Notes: generated by a model from the letters alone, not told the origin. DNA of 64,000 bases from Pseudomonadota bacterium (GCA_029550345.1 JAKPHK010000001.1:61141-125140); one strand, 5' to 3'; positions 46,560 through 55,791 are shown, counted from the first letter of the stretch. A program made the numbers and translations.

Positions 46560-46985
46560 ATGACCAAAATCAAATCATACTGGCTGATGAAATCGGAACC
46601 CGACGTTTACAGCTGGGACGATCTGGTCGCCGAGGGCGAGGGGACCTGGGACGGAGTCCGCAACTATACCGCGCGCAACAATATGCGGGCCATGCAGCCA
46701 GGCGATCTGACTTTCTTCTATCACTCTAACATCGGGGTGGAGATCGTTGGAATTGCTGAAATAACGGCCTCCAACATTCCCGACCCGACTGACAACACCG
46801 GACGCTGGTCGGCGGTGAAGCTGAAACCGATGCGCAAATTGGCCCGCCCGGTCACCCTGAAAGAGATCAAGGCCGATCCGGCGCTGGCCGATATGGACCT
46901 GCTGACCAAATTCCGGCTTTCGGTCTCGGGCGTGAAAGCCGCCGAATGGGATCACATCGTGCAGCTGTCGGAGCAGCCGCGCTAG
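46560..46985 (+). CDS. EVE-domain protein
   Basis: 141-residue single-domain protein of the PUA-like EVE superfamily (thymocyte nuclear protein 1 family). It opens YWLMKSEPDVYSWDDLVAEG and has WDGVRNYTARNNMRAMQPGD and FFYHSNIGVEIVGIAEI, the family's core. EVE domains bind modified nucleobases, possibly 5-methyl- or hydroxymethyl-cytosine; the role of the free-standing bacterial form is unsettled. ATG 46560 has a short GTGGAAG site; GTG 46500 is in frame but adds a non-conserved stretch. The stop overlaps the convergent ThDP-enzyme gene by four bases. Confidence 0.88.
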   Translation: MTKIKSYWLMKSEPDVYSWDDLVAEGEGTWDGVRNYTARNNMRAMQPGDLTFFYHSNIGVEIVGIAEITASNIPDPTDNTGRWSAVKLKPMRKLARPVTLKEIKADPALADMDLLTKFRLSVSGVKAAEWDHIVQLSEQPR

Positions 46986-48652
46986 CCTTTCGCCCGGGCG
47001 CGCAGGCCCGAAATGGTGGCGCCGCCAGCGCTGAGCTGTTCGGGGTCGATCAGCAGGTGCAGCAGCCGCAGACCCCGGCGGTCTTTGGCATCGGCCAGTG
47101 CGTCAACGAACTGATCGGTGGTTTCCACCCGGCGTGACCAGCCGCCGTAAGCCTCTGCCAAGGCGGCGAAATCGGGGTTGTGCAGCGTGGTGCCTGAAAC
47201 CCGGCCCGGAAATTCGCGTTCCTGGTGCATCCGGATCGTGCCGTAAGTGCCGTTATCGACCAGCACTACCAGCAGGTCAGCGCCGTACTGGACTGCAGTG
47301 GCCAGTTCCTGCCCGTTCATCAGGAAATCGCCGTCTCCGGCCAGGGCGATTACCGTGCGTTCCGGGTGGCGCAGCGCGGCGGCGACGGCGGCTGGCACAC
47401 CATAGCCCATCGCCCCGGCGGTCGGGGCCAGTTGGGTCGGGAAACCGTTGTAACGCCAGTAGCGATGCCACCAGCCCGAGAAATTCCCCGCGCCGTTGCA
47501 GATGATACTATCATCTGGCAGCCTTTCGCGCATCGCGGTGACGCAGGCCGCCACATCGAGCAGATAGGGCGCAGGGCTGGCGGTTGACCAGTCAAGCCAT
47601 TCAAGGTGCGCCTCCTCGCCCGCGTCGAAGGGCACGATATCATCGTCCCACAGGGCCGCGGCTTCGGCGAATTCGGCCATATCGGCGCAGATCGCCAGAT
47701 CGGCGCGATAGACGTGGCCCAGCTCATTGGGATCGGGATGGATGTGGACCAGCACCTGATCCGGATGGTCCGGGGTGATCAGGGTGTAACTGTCTGTCGT
47801 CGCCTCACCAAGCCGCGCGCCGACGGCGATTACCAGATCGGCTTCCTTGATGCGCTGGACCAGCCTGGGGTTGGGGCCATAGCCAAGGTTTCCGGCCCAA
47901 ACCTTGCTGGCGTTGGAAATGGCGTCCTGGCGACGAAAGGCGCCGGCCACCGGCAGGCCGATCCGTTCGGCGAACTCGGTAAAATGTTCGCGGGCCTTGG
48001 CGTGCCAACCAGCCCCGCCGACAATCGCCACCGGGGCGGCGGCATCGGCGATCAGGTTCATCAACGTGGCCATCGCATCGGGGCAGACCGGCTGGGCCGG
48101 GCGGTAAATCGCCGGGCGCGGCTGCACGCCGCCGACCTCTTCCAGAAGCATATCTTCGGGCAGGGCGATCACCACCGGGCCGGGGCGTCCGGCTTGGGCG
48201 ACCGTCCAGGCGCGGGCGATATATTCGGGAATCCGGGCGGGATCGTCGATCCGCAGCACGAGCTTGGCAAGCGGCGCAAACATCTGCCCGAAATCGACTT
48301 CCTGAAAGCCTTCGCGGTCCTTCATGCCGCGATCGACATCACCGATGAACAGCAGCATCGGCTGCGAATCCTGCATCGCGACGTGGACGCCGATGCTGGC
48401 ATTGGTCGCGCCGGGGCCGCGGGTTACGAAGCACACGCCGGGCTTGCCAGTCATCGCACCGTCGGCGCAGGCCATGAAGGCAGCCCCGCCTTCCTGGCGG
48501 CAGATCACGGTCTGCACTTCGGGCGAATCGTGCAGCGCGTCGAGCACCGCAAGAAAGCTTTCTCCCGGCACCGTGAATATCCGGTCTGCGCCCTGGGCGA
48601 TCAGGCAATCGACGAGCAGTCGGCCGCCGTTAACGGTCTTAGTATCGGTCAT
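46982..48652 (-). CDS. Thiamine diphosphate-dependent enzyme, acetolactate-synthase-like
   Basis: 556-residue three-domain ThDP enzyme (PYR, central, PP). The catalytic glutamate is Glu54 (VICRQEGGAAFMAC); the ThDP-Mg motif near 430 reads ALAGDGDFLMNGQE and ends VLVDNGTYGTIR. Similar proteins are annotated acetolactate synthase large subunit, benzoylformate decarboxylase or sulphoacetaldehyde-type. No ilvN or other ilv gene is adjacent, so a catabolic or orphan acetolactate-synthase role is as likely as branched-chain synthesis. Single gene between convergent EVE and divergent small membrane gene. Confidence 0.85.
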   Translation of the reverse strand: MTDTKTVNGGRLLVDCLIAQGADRIFTVPGESFLAVLDALHDSPEVQTVICRQEGGAAFMACADGAMTGKPGVCFVTRGPGATNASIGVHVAMQDSQPMLLFIGDVDRGMKDREGFQEVDFGQMFAPLAKLVLRIDDPARIPEYIARAWTVAQAGRPGPVVIALPEDMLLEEVGGVQPRPAIYRPAQPVCPDAMATLMNLIADAAAPVAIVGGAGWHAKAREHFTEFAERIGLPVAGAFRRQDAISNASKVWAGNLGYGPNPRLVQRIKEADLVIAVGARLGEATTDSYTLITPDHPDQVLVHIHPDPNELGHVYRADLAICADMAEFAEAAALWDDDIVPFDAGEEAHLEWLDWSTASPAPYLLDVAACVTAMRERLPDDSIICNGAGNFSGWWHRYWRYNGFPTQLAPTAGAMGYGVPAAVAAALRHPERTVIALAGDGDFLMNGQELATAVQYGADLLVVLVDNGTYGTIRMHQEREFPGRVSGTTLHNPDFAALAEAYGGWSRRVETTDQFVDALADAKDRRGLRLLHLLIDPEQLSAGGATISGLRARAKG

Positions 48653-48800
48653 TGGCTGGCTTTAGCTTGGGGCGATCCGGCGGGCAATCGGCGGCGGGGA
48701 CGTAACCCTCCGGATTGTTTCTGTGCCAAACCGGGATGAGGGCCGTTAACCGCGATTTTCCGGCTGTTGCGATGGTCAACAAAATCTTAACGCTGCAGGC

Positions 48801-48992
48801 ATGAGAAGGTCGCTGGTCATAACCGATGAAACCGCCAGGCATCCGTTTCTGGCATCGCTCCCGCCCCATGTGCGCGCTTCTGCAGAGCCGCCGAAGGCCA
48901 GGCGTCAGGCCTGGTTCTCTTTGAATGACCTGCGCGATTTTCTGATGGCCTATTGCGCCTGCTTTCTGGCGACCAGCCTCTACATCGCCTGA
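48801..48992 (+). CDS. Small C-terminally anchored membrane protein, function unknown
   Basis: 63 residues: a polar N-terminal half (HPFLASLPPHVRASAEPPKARRQ) and one C-terminal hydrophobic helix (FLMAYCACFLATSLYIA) that ends at the stop, the shape of a tail-anchored protein. It fits exactly between two genes and its stop abuts that of the convergent MFS gene. The ribosome binding site is weak (GCAGG). I believe similar short proteins exist in related genomes, but no family name can be assigned. Confidence 0.55.
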   Translation: MRRSLVITDETARHPFLASLPPHVRASAEPPKARRQAWFSLNDLRDFLMAYCACFLATSLYIA

Positions 48993-50294
48993 TCAGGCCG
49001 CGCGCTCCGCCGCCACCAGTTTGCGCCCGAGGTGGACCGAAAACAGGCACATCGCCGCGCTCAACAACACCTGATCAATGATCGGCACACCGGCCGCGGA
49101 AAGCCCTGTTGCCAGCAGCGAACCCACCACCATCGCCCCGGAATTGACGATGTTGTTGGCCGCTATCGTCCGTGATGTCTGTGACTTTTCGACAAAGGTG
49201 GTGAGGAAGGCATAGAGCGGGACCACGAACATCCCGCCCGCCACCGCGATCCCCAGCAGGCACACCATCAGCGCGATCGCCAGCGGCTCTGCCAGGAATC
49301 CCGCTGTATCGAGCATGGTCCCGGCGGGGTATTCAGGCCACTGGTGGCAGACCACCACGAAAGCGACCACAAACAGCGCCATGATGAACACCGAAATTGG
49401 CGAATAGCGCGCCGATACCGTGCCTTTGAGCAGGGCATTGACCGACATCGAGCCGATCGCCACCCCGATCGAAAAGATTACCAGGAACAGGCTGGCCACT
49501 TCCTTGCTGGCGTGGAGCACATTCTTGGCGAGCGGGGGAAACTGCACGAACAACACAGTGCCGATCGTCCAGAAAAAGCTGATCGCCATGATCGCAAGGA
49601 ACACTCGGCGATCATGCGCGGTGCGGCGAACCAGCGCGATCGAGGCGCGGACGAAGTGAAAGTCCAGCGGCTCCGGCTCTGTCAATGGCGGGGCGGGGGG
49701 GACCTGATGGCTGGTGATGTAGCCGACGATCGCGGTCACAACCACGCCCAGCGCGGCCCATTCCACGTCGATCCACCCAGCCAGAATCGTTCCCGCCAGG
49801 ATCGCGATATAGGTGCCGGCTTCAACCAGGCCGGTCCCGGCCAGAACCTCGTTCGGGTAGAGGTGCTGAGGCAGGATCGCGTATTTGATCGGGCCGAAGA
49901 AGGTGGAGTGAACCCCCATGCCGAACAGCGCCAGCAGCATCAGTGGGATCGCCACACTGGTGACCATCACGCCCTTCCAGGCCAGCACCAGCCCGATCGC
50001 GCCGACCGTCATGATGCCGATTTCGGCGGCCTTGACCATGCGGATGATCCGCGCCTTGTCGCGCATATCGGCCATCTGCCCGGCAATGGCGGAAAGCAGG
50101 AAAAACGGCAGGATGAACACCGCAGAAGCGACCGCGCTGAACTGTCCTTCGGCCTTTTCCGACTGATAGACCTGATAGACCACGAACAGCACCATGGCGC
50201 TCTTGAACAGGTTGTCATTGAAGGCGTTGAGCAGCTGGGTCACGAACAGCGGCAGGAACCGCCGACTGTGGATCAGGTGGGTCTGGGTGGTCAT
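48993..50294 (-). CDS. MFS transporter, LplT-like (lysophospholipid-type)
   Basis: 433-residue major-facilitator protein with 12 hydrophobic segments. The start FLPLFVTQLLNAFNDNLFKSA and VLFVVYQVY match LplT and the MFS half of fused acyltransferase proteins that flip lysophospholipids into the inner membrane. The acyltransferase domain is absent, so it is a stand-alone carrier. It diverges from pgsA, a phospholipid gene, which supports a lipid role, but substrate is inferred only. Confidence 0.82.
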   Translation of the reverse strand: MTTQTHLIHSRRFLPLFVTQLLNAFNDNLFKSAMVLFVVYQVYQSEKAEGQFSAVASAVFILPFFLLSAIAGQMADMRDKARIIRMVKAAEIGIMTVGAIGLVLAWKGVMVTSVAIPLMLLALFGMGVHSTFFGPIKYAILPQHLYPNEVLAGTGLVEAGTYIAILAGTILAGWIDVEWAALGVVVTAIVGYITSHQVPPAPPLTEPEPLDFHFVRASIALVRRTAHDRRVFLAIMAISFFWTIGTVLFVQFPPLAKNVLHASKEVASLFLVIFSIGVAIGSMSVNALLKGTVSARYSPISVFIMALFVVAFVVVCHQWPEYPAGTMLDTAGFLAEPLAIALMVCLLGIAVAGGMFVVPLYAFLTTFVEKSQTSRTIAANNIVNSGAMVVGSLLATGLSAAGVPIIDQVLLSAAMCLFSVHLGRKLVAAERAA

Positions 50295-50403
50295 GTACTC
50301 TCAGGCATCCCCGTTTCGCGGCGGACCCTAGCGGCTGATCTCTTGCGAACAAGCCCAAAGTGTCCCCTTTTGCACGGGCGCCTTCGCCGCTATTCATGAC
50401 GCC

Positions 50404-50997
50404 ATGATGTCCCTGCCCAATATCCTCACCCTGTCGCGGATCGTGGCTTTGCCGCTGCTGGCATTCCTGATGTGGTGGCCCGATTGGGAGTTCGGCTATT
50501 TGCTCGCCTTCGGGCTCTATTCGCTGATGGGGATCACCGACTATTTCGACGGCTATCTCGCCCGGTCGAGCGGGACGGTCAGCAAGCTCGGCATCTTTCT
50601 CGATCCGATCGCGGACAAGATCATGGTGGCCACGGTTATCCTGGTGCTGGCGGCGCAAGGCGTGCTGCGCGGGCCGTTTGTGGGCGATGCCCACGTCATC
50701 GCCGGGCTGATCATCATGGCGCGCGAGATTGCGGTTTCGGGCCTGCGCGAATTCCTTGGCGGGCTGCAGGTTTCGGTCCCGGTCAGCCGTCTTGCAAAGT
50801 GGAAGACCACCTTTCAGCTGATCTGCCTGGGCGCGCTGATCCTGGGCAAGGCGATGCCGTGGTGGACGGTTACTATCGACAGTCTGGTGATGAACGTGCC
50901 CCACACCGTCGGCCTGACGACCCTGTGGGCGGCAGCCGTGCTGACCGTGATCACCGGCTGGGATTACCTGCGGGTCGGCCTCAGGCACATGGATTGA
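50404..50997 (+). CDS. pgsA: CDP-diacylglycerol-glycerol-3-phosphate 3-phosphatidyltransferase
   Basis: Membrane enzyme for phosphatidylglycerol-phosphate, 197 residues. The CDP-alcohol motif is DYFDGYLARSSG...GIFLDPIADK, matching D-G-x2-A-R-x8-G-x3-D-x3-D. The N-terminus SLPNILTLSRIVALPLL is the usual PgsA start; ATG 50404 and ATG 50407 are both possible. It diverges from the LplT-like gene across 109 bases. Its stop codon lies inside the -35 element of the downstream toxin-antitoxin promoter. Confidence 0.95.
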   Translation: MMSLPNILTLSRIVALPLLAFLMWWPDWEFGYLLAFGLYSLMGITDYFDGYLARSSGTVSKLGIFLDPIADKIMVATVILVLAAQGVLRGPFVGDAHVIAGLIIMAREIAVSGLREFLGGLQVSVPVSRLAKWKTTFQLICLGALILGKAMPWWTVTIDSLVMNVPHTVGLTTLWAAAVLTVITGWDYLRVGLRHMD

Positions 50998-51022
50998 CAA
51001 TTTAGCTAAGTTTAGCTAAGTT
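50994..51022 (+). promoter_or_regulatory. Toxin-antitoxin promoter with twin palindromic operators
   Basis: A perfect TTGACA (50994-50999) overlaps the pgsA stop. Two identical palindromes TTAGCTAA lie at 51002-51009 and 51012-51019, ten bases centre to centre, one helical turn. A weak -10 (TAAGTT) could lie at 51017-51022, placing initiation at about the antitoxin ATG (51029), so the mRNA may be leaderless; no Shine-Dalgarno site is seen. Binding by the antitoxin would block polymerase, the usual Phd/VapB autorepression. Confidence 0.65.
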
Positions 51023-51028
51023 CACGCG

Positions 51029-51271
51029 ATGCTTACCGTCAATATGCATGATGCCAAGTCTCGGCTTTCGAAGCTGGTCGCCGCGGTTCGTTGCGGAGAC
51101 GAGCCGGAGGTGGTGATCGCCGTAAATGGAACACCGGCAGCCCGGTTGGTTCCGATAGAGGCCAAGCCAAAGCCGCGTTGGGGCTTGCTGAAAGGCAAGA
51201 TTAAGGTGCCCGACAGTATCGACCGTGACGCTGATGAAATCGTCAGGGCGTTTGAAGGCCTTGGCGATTGA
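51029..51271 (+). CDS. Type II antitoxin, Phd/YefM family
   Basis: 80-residue antitoxin. The N-terminus LTVNMHDAKSRLSKLVAAV and the segment VVIAVNGTPAARLVPIEAK are the Phd/YefM DNA-binding fold; the C-terminal part (GLLKGKIKVPDSIDRDADEI) would wrap the toxin and include the residues that block its active site. It overlaps the PIN toxin start, so the pair is coupled. No long leader is present. The pair looks more AT-rich than pgsA and oxyR, suggesting acquisition. Confidence 0.87.
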   Translation: MLTVNMHDAKSRLSKLVAAVRCGDEPEVVIAVNGTPAARLVPIEAKPKPRWGLLKGKIKVPDSIDRDADEIVRAFEGLGD

Positions 51272-51663
51272 GGCTGCTGCTGGACACGCACATATTGCTT
51301 TGGCGACTTGCGGGCAGCGATCGCCTGCCCAGCAATGCTATCGATTTGATGGATGAGGACGCCGACGAATTGCTGGCGAGCGCAGCGTCAATTTGGGAAG
51401 TATCGATCAAGTGGTCGCTTCGCAAAGGCGCAGCGGACGATATGCCGCTGTCCGGAAAAGACTTTGCCGCAGCCCTGGACGAAGCTGGAATTGCGGTTTT
51501 GCCCATTACGCCCGCCCACGCGGCTGCGCTTGATGATCTTGAAATGCATCACCGCGACCCGTTTGACCGCTTGTTGATCGCGACGGCCCGGCATGAAGGT
51601 CTGACACTGCTGACCCATGACGTTCGCCTTGCGGATTACGGCAAAGTAGTTCGGCTGGTCTGA
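51268..51663 (+). CDS. Type II toxin, PIN-domain ribonuclease (VapC-like)
   Basis: 131-residue PIN nuclease. Acidic residues expected for metal binding are Asp6 (LLDTHILLW), Glu44 (SIWEVSIK), Asp97/Asp100 (HHRDPFDRLL) and Asp118 (THDVRLADY). It follows a Phd/YefM antitoxin and begins with TTG at 51268 overlapping the antitoxin stop. VapC toxins cut initiator tRNA or 23S rRNA; the target here is unknown. The chromosomal copy may stabilise its locus or act in stress. Confidence 0.88.
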   Translation: MRLLLDTHILLWRLAGSDRLPSNAIDLMDEDADELLASAASIWEVSIKWSLRKGAADDMPLSGKDFAAALDEAGIAVLPITPAHAAALDDLEMHHRDPFDRLLIATARHEGLTLLTHDVRLADYGKVVRLV

Positions 51664-51678
51664 ACCTGTGTCCTGACC

Positions 51679-52578
51679 CTAACCCGCCCGCAGTTCCTCG
51701 GCCAGCAGGCGGAACTCTTCGGCGCGCGGGCTGTTCTTGCGCCAGACCAGCGCGATTTCGCGGTTGGCGCTCTCGCTGATCAGCGGGCGGGCAACCACCT
51801 GGGTGCCATTCAGGATTCCGGCGTCGAGCGCCATTTCGGGCAGCATCGTCAGGCCCAGACCATTATCGACCATCTGCACCAGAGTGTGGAGTGAGGTGCC
51901 GATCATCGTCGCGCTGGCGCGCAACTCCGGGCGATTACAGGCGGCCAGCGCGTGCTCTTTCAGGCAGTGCCCATCCTCCAGCAGCAGCAGGCGGTTCTCC
52001 TCGATCATTTCGGGGGCGATTTCCTCGGGCGGATCGCGCGGATCGTCCTTGGGGAAGGCGACCCACAGTGCGTCGAGCTCGATCGTTTCCTTCTCAACCT
52101 CGCCGGTCGGGAAGGGCAGGGCCAGCAGCACGCAATCGCTGCGCCCGTGGTGCAGGCTTTCGATCGCCGCCGCGCTGGTTTCCTCACGCAAATAGAGCTT
52201 CAGCTGCGGGCGTTCTCGGCGCAGGCGTGGCAGCATCCGCGGCAGCAGGAACGGCGCGATCGTGGGGATCACGCTCATCCGCACCTCGCCCGAGAGCGGC
52301 TGACCGGCGCTCTGCACCATATCCGACAGCTCCTCGGCCTCGCGCAGCAGGCGGTGGGCCTTGGCGACCACGGCATTGCCCAGCGGGGTAAACCGTACCG
52401 CGCGTTTGGTCCGCTCAACCAGCACCACACCCAGCAGGTTTTCCAGATCGCGCAAACCGGCTGAAAGCGTCGATTGCGAGACGAAGCAGGCATCCGCCGC
52501 ACGCCCGAAATGCTCATGTTCGTGCAGGGCGACGAGGTATTGCAGCTGTTTGAGGGTGGGTAGGTAGGTCGTCATCAA
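51679..52578 (-). CDS. oxyR: Hydrogen-peroxide-sensing LysR regulator OxyR
   Basis: LysR-type regulator of 299 residues: N-terminal winged helix (LKQLQYLVALHEHEHFGRAAD) and C-terminal sensor domain. The redox pair of OxyR is present with exact spacing: Cys205 and Cys214 in EDGHCLKEHALAAC, nine residues apart as in E. coli. LysR members without this pair are not peroxide sensors, so the assignment is firm. No catalase gene is next to it; a peroxiredoxin gene lies 10 kb away. It is transcribed from near 52.6 kb towards the toxin gene. Confidence 0.93.
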   Translation of the reverse strand: MMTTYLPTLKQLQYLVALHEHEHFGRAADACFVSQSTLSAGLRDLENLLGVVLVERTKRAVRFTPLGNAVVAKAHRLLREAEELSDMVQSAGQPLSGEVRMSVIPTIAPFLLPRMLPRLRRERPQLKLYLREETSAAAIESLHHGRSDCVLLALPFPTGEVEKETIELDALWVAFPKDDPRDPPEEIAPEMIEENRLLLLEDGHCLKEHALAACNRPELRASATMIGTSLHTLVQMVDNGLGLTMLPEMALDAGILNGTQVVARPLISESANREIALVWRKNSPRAEEFRLLAEELRAG

Positions 52579-52694
52579 GTCCCCCTATCGCACAGCGTGG
52601 CGCCGTGCGCCAAGCCGGGGAGGGAAAATTGTCTCACGCCAGGGCGCGAAGCCACGAAGGGTAACCGCTTGGCGGCCCCGCGGGGAGAAACGCT

Positions 52695-53888
52695 TTACTC
52701 CGCAGCCACCGCTTCAGCCTGCAGTTCTTCAACCCGCGTCATCTTGAGCTTCCCGTTGACCACCGCAAAGGCCATCTTGCCCTCAACCAGATCGAGCGCT
52801 TCCTTGCCGAACACCTCGAAGCGCCAGCCTTTCAGCAGCGGCAGTTCGCGGATCCCGGCGGCGAGCAGCTCCAGATCGTCGCTGCGGGCCAGCAGACGGG
52901 CGGCGACGTCAATCTCGCGGCTGCGGATCTTGAGCAGCAGTTTAAGCAGATCGGCGACCAGCGCGCCCTCCTTGCCCAGCGGCGCGCCGCGCGGGGTGCG
53001 GGCGGGAAGTTCGGCATCGGTCAGCGGTTTTGAGCCCTCGATTGCGGCCATCAGCCGTTTGCCGATCTCGTTATCCTTCCATGCCGCCGAAAGTCCGCGG
53101 ACCTTGGCCAGATCGGCCTGGGTCTTGGGCGGGTGGCAGGCGATGTCGGCAACGGTTTCATCGCGCGCGATCCGGCCGCGCGGGATGTTCTTGTCCTGCG
53201 CCTCAAGCTCGCGCCAATGGGCCAGCGCCTTCAGCCGCCCCAGCATTGCCGGATTGCGCCCCGGGGCCTTGATCCGCTGCCAGGCATCGCCCGGCTCGTT
53301 GCGGTATCCGGCCGGATCGGCCAGCTTTTCCATCTCGATATCCAGCCATTCGCCGCGCCCGGTCTTGATCAGGCGCTGGAGCAGCTTTGGGAAAATCCTG
53401 GCGAGGTGGGTGACGTCGCCGATCGCATATTCGATCTGCCGCTCGGTCAGCGGACGGCGCGACCAGTCGGTAAAGCGCGCGCCCTTATCGATCGTCAGGC
53501 CCAGCCAGGACTCGACCAGGTTGGAATAGCCGATCTGCTCGCTCTGGCTGACCGCCATCATCGCGATCTGGGTGTCGAAGATCGGATGCGGGGTCTTGCC
53601 GGTCAGATTGTAGATGATTTCCACATCCTGGCCGCCGGCGTGGAACACCTTCAGCACGTCCTCGTTATCGACCAGCAGGTCAAGCAGCGGGGAAAGGTCG
53701 ATGTCCTTGGCCAGCGGATCGATCGCGGCGGCTTCCTGCTCGTCGGCGATCTGGATCAGGCACAGTTCGGGCCAATAGGTGTTCTCGCGCATGAATTCGG
53801 TGTCAACGCACACGAAATCTGCCTTGGAGAGCCGCGCGCACAGGTCCGCAAGTGCTTCGGACGTTGTAATCAGTGGGTGTATCTTCAT
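52695..53888 (-). CDS. rnd: Ribonuclease D
   Basis: DEDDy 3'-5' exoribonuclease for tRNA 3' processing, 397 residues. Catalytic residues are Asp29, Glu31 (FVCVDTEFMRENTYWPELC), Asp88 (FHAGGQDVEII), Tyr154 and Asp158 (YAIGDVTHL). An HRDC-type C-terminal part (ALAHWRELEAQDKNIPRGRIARDE) follows. ATG 53888 (MKIHPLITTSEAL) is chosen over 53933, which adds a low-similarity basic stretch. It diverges from aspS. Confidence 0.94.
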   Translation of the reverse strand: MKIHPLITTSEALADLCARLSKADFVCVDTEFMRENTYWPELCLIQIADEQEAAAIDPLAKDIDLSPLLDLLVDNEDVLKVFHAGGQDVEIIYNLTGKTPHPIFDTQIAMMAVSQSEQIGYSNLVESWLGLTIDKGARFTDWSRRPLTERQIEYAIGDVTHLARIFPKLLQRLIKTGRGEWLDIEMEKLADPAGYRNEPGDAWQRIKAPGRNPAMLGRLKALAHWRELEAQDKNIPRGRIARDETVADIACHPPKTQADLAKVRGLSAAWKDNEIGKRLMAAIEGSKPLTDAELPARTPRGAPLGKEGALVADLLKLLLKIRSREIDVAARLLARSDDLELLAAGIRELPLLKGWRFEVFGKEALDLVEGKMAFAVVNGKLKMTRVEELQAEAVAAE

Positions 53889-53926
53889 CGTTCTTTTCTG
53901 TAGGTGGGCCCGACTGGACCCTCGGC

Positions 53927-53955
53927 TTGACAAAAGCGCGGGATTCGCCTGTTAG
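53927..53955 (+). promoter_or_regulatory. Candidate aspS promoter
   Basis: Perfect TTGACA at 53927-53932, a 17-base spacer, and TGTTAG at 53950-53955 (three of six matches). Initiation near 53962 would leave a 40-base leader containing GGAAAGAG. A weak -10 is common in alphaproteobacteria. Confidence 0.45.
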
Positions 53956-54003
53956 CCCGCACTTTCGCCCCTGCAACAAAGTGGGCCGCTTGGAAAGAGT
54001 TTG

Positions 54004-55791
54004 ATGCACATTTATCGTTCGCATACCTGCGGTGCGCTGCGCGCCCATGATGTAGGCCAGACCATACGGCTTTCCGGCTGGGTCCACCGCAAGCGCGACC
54101 ACGGCGGCGTGCTGTTCGTCGATCTGCGCGATCACTATGGCCTGACCCAGATCGTCGCCGATGTGGACAGCCCGGCGCTGGCACTGCTCGATGGATTGCG
54201 GCTGGAATCGGTCGTCACGATCGAGGGTGAGGTCAAGGCCCGCAGCGCGGCAACCGTCAACCCGAACCTGCCGACCGGTGAGATCGAGGTCTATGCCCGC
54301 AGCGCGACCGTGCTGAGCCGGGCTGAGGAACTGCCGCTGCCGGTGGCGGGTGAACAGGAATACCCTGAGGACGTGCGGCTGAAGTACCGCTTCCTCGATC
54401 TGCGGCGCGAGACGCTGCACGCCAACATCGTCAAGCGCACCGCGATCATCCGCGAAACCCGCCGGGCGATGGAAGACATCGGCTTCACCGAATATTCCAC
54501 CCCGATCCTGACCGCCTCAAGCCCCGAAGGCGCGCGCGATTTTCTGGTGCCGAGCCGAATCCACGCGGGCAAGTTCTTCGCGCTGCCGCAGGCGCCGCAG
54601 CAGTACAAGCAACTGCTGATGGTTGCGGGCTTTGACCGCTATTTCCAGATTGCTCCGTGCTTCCGCGATGAAGACCCGCGCGCCGACCGGCTGCCCGGCG
54701 AATTCTATCAGCTCGACCTGGAAATGAGCTTTGTCACCCAGGAAGAGGTCTGGGAGACGATGGAGCCGGTCATGGCCGGGATCTTCGAAAAGTTCGCCGA
54801 TGGCCGCAAGGTGACGCCCGCCGGTGAATTTCCGCGTATCCCCTATGCCAAGGCGATGCTCGATTACGGAACCGACAAGCCGGACCTGCGCAACCCGCTG
54901 GTGATCCGCGACGTGACGAGCGAGTTTACCCAGTCCGGCTTTGGCCTGTTTGAAAAGATCGTCGGCTCGGGCGGGGTGGTTCGCCTGATCCCGGCGCCCA
55001 ATACTGCTGGTCTCAGCCGCAAGTTCTTTGACGACATGAACGATTGGGCCCGCAGCGAAGGCCATGCCGGGCTGGGCTATGCCACCCGCAAGGGCGGCGA
55101 ATTCGGCGGGCCGATCGCCAAGAACCACGGGCCGGAAAAGATGGCCGCGCTGTGGGATGCGCTGGGCCTTGGCCCGGATGACGGCGCGTTCTTTGCCGCC
55201 GGCAACGAAGGCCAGGCTGCCAAGCTGGCCGGTGCGGCGCGCAGCCGGGTCGGCGAACAGCTCGATCTGGTGGAAAAGGATGCCTTCCGGTTCTGCTGGA
55301 TCATCGACTTCCCGTTCTACGAATGGGACGAGGACGCCAAGAAGCTCGATTTCGCGCACAACCCGTTCTCGATGCCGCAGGGCGGGCTTGAGGCGCTGGA
55401 GAATCAGGATCCGCTCACAATTAAGGCGTACCAGTACGACATGGTCTGCAACGGCTATGAACTGGCGTCGGGATCGATCCGCAACCAGCATCCTGACCTG
55501 ATGGTCAAAGCCTTCGAGCTGGTTGGTCTGAGCCAGGCCGATGTCGAAGAGCGGTTCGGCGGAATGTACCGTGCGTTCCAGTTTGGCGCGCCTCCGCACG
55601 GCGGAATGGCGGCCGGGGTGGACCGGATGGTGATGCTGCTGTGCGGGGTTCAGAACCTGCGCGAGATCACCTTGTTCCCGATGAACCAGCGCGCGGAAGA
55701 CCTTTTGATGGGTGCGCCATCGGTGCCGGAAGCCAAGGCGCTGCGCGAATTGCACATCCGCGTGGTCGAACCGCCCAAGCTGCAAGGTTGA
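54004..55791 (+). CDS. aspS: Aspartyl-tRNA synthetase
   Basis: Class II aminoacyl-tRNA synthetase, 595 residues, bacterial type with anticodon-binding OB fold ([15 protein letters not shown]), core and inserted GAD domain. Motif 2 reads [17 protein letters not shown]; motif 3 lies near [16 protein letters not shown] 54004 follows a GGAAAGAG site; the TTG at 54001 is adjacent but not needed. Whether it is discriminating or also charges tRNA-Asn depends on gatCAB elsewhere. Confidence 0.96.
   Translation: MHIYRSHTCGALRAHDVGQTIRLSGWVHRKRDHGGVLFVDLRDHYGLTQIVADVDSPALALLDGLRLESVVTIEGEVKARSAATVNPNLPTGEIEVYARSATVLSRAEELPLPVAGEQEYPEDVRLKYRFLDLRRETLHANIVKRTAIIRETRRAMEDIGFTEYSTPILTASSPEGARDFLVPSRIHAGKFFALPQAPQQYKQLLMVAGFDRYFQIAPCFRDEDPRADRLPGEFYQLDLEMSFVTQEEVWETMEPVMAGIFEKFADGRKVTPAGEFPRIPYAKAMLDYGTDKPDLRNPLVIRDVTSEFTQSGFGLFEKIVGSGGVVRLIPAPNTAGLSRKFFDDMNDWARSEGHAGLGYATRKGGEFGGPIAKNHGPEKMAALWDALGLGPDDGAFFAAGNEGQAAKLAGAARSRVGEQLDLVEKDAFRFCWIIDFPFYEWDEDAKKLDFAHNPFSMPQGGLEALENQDPLTIKAYQYDMVCNGYELASGSIRNQHPDLMVKAFELVGLSQADVEERFGGMYRAFQFGAPPHGGMAAGVDRMVMLLCGVQNLREITLFPMNQRAEDLLMGAPSVPEAKALRELHIRVVEPPKLQG

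Noticed and set aside
46982..48652. Calling the ThDP enzyme ilvB
   Set aside because: No ilvN or ilvC neighbour and the family is broad, so the symbol is not justified.
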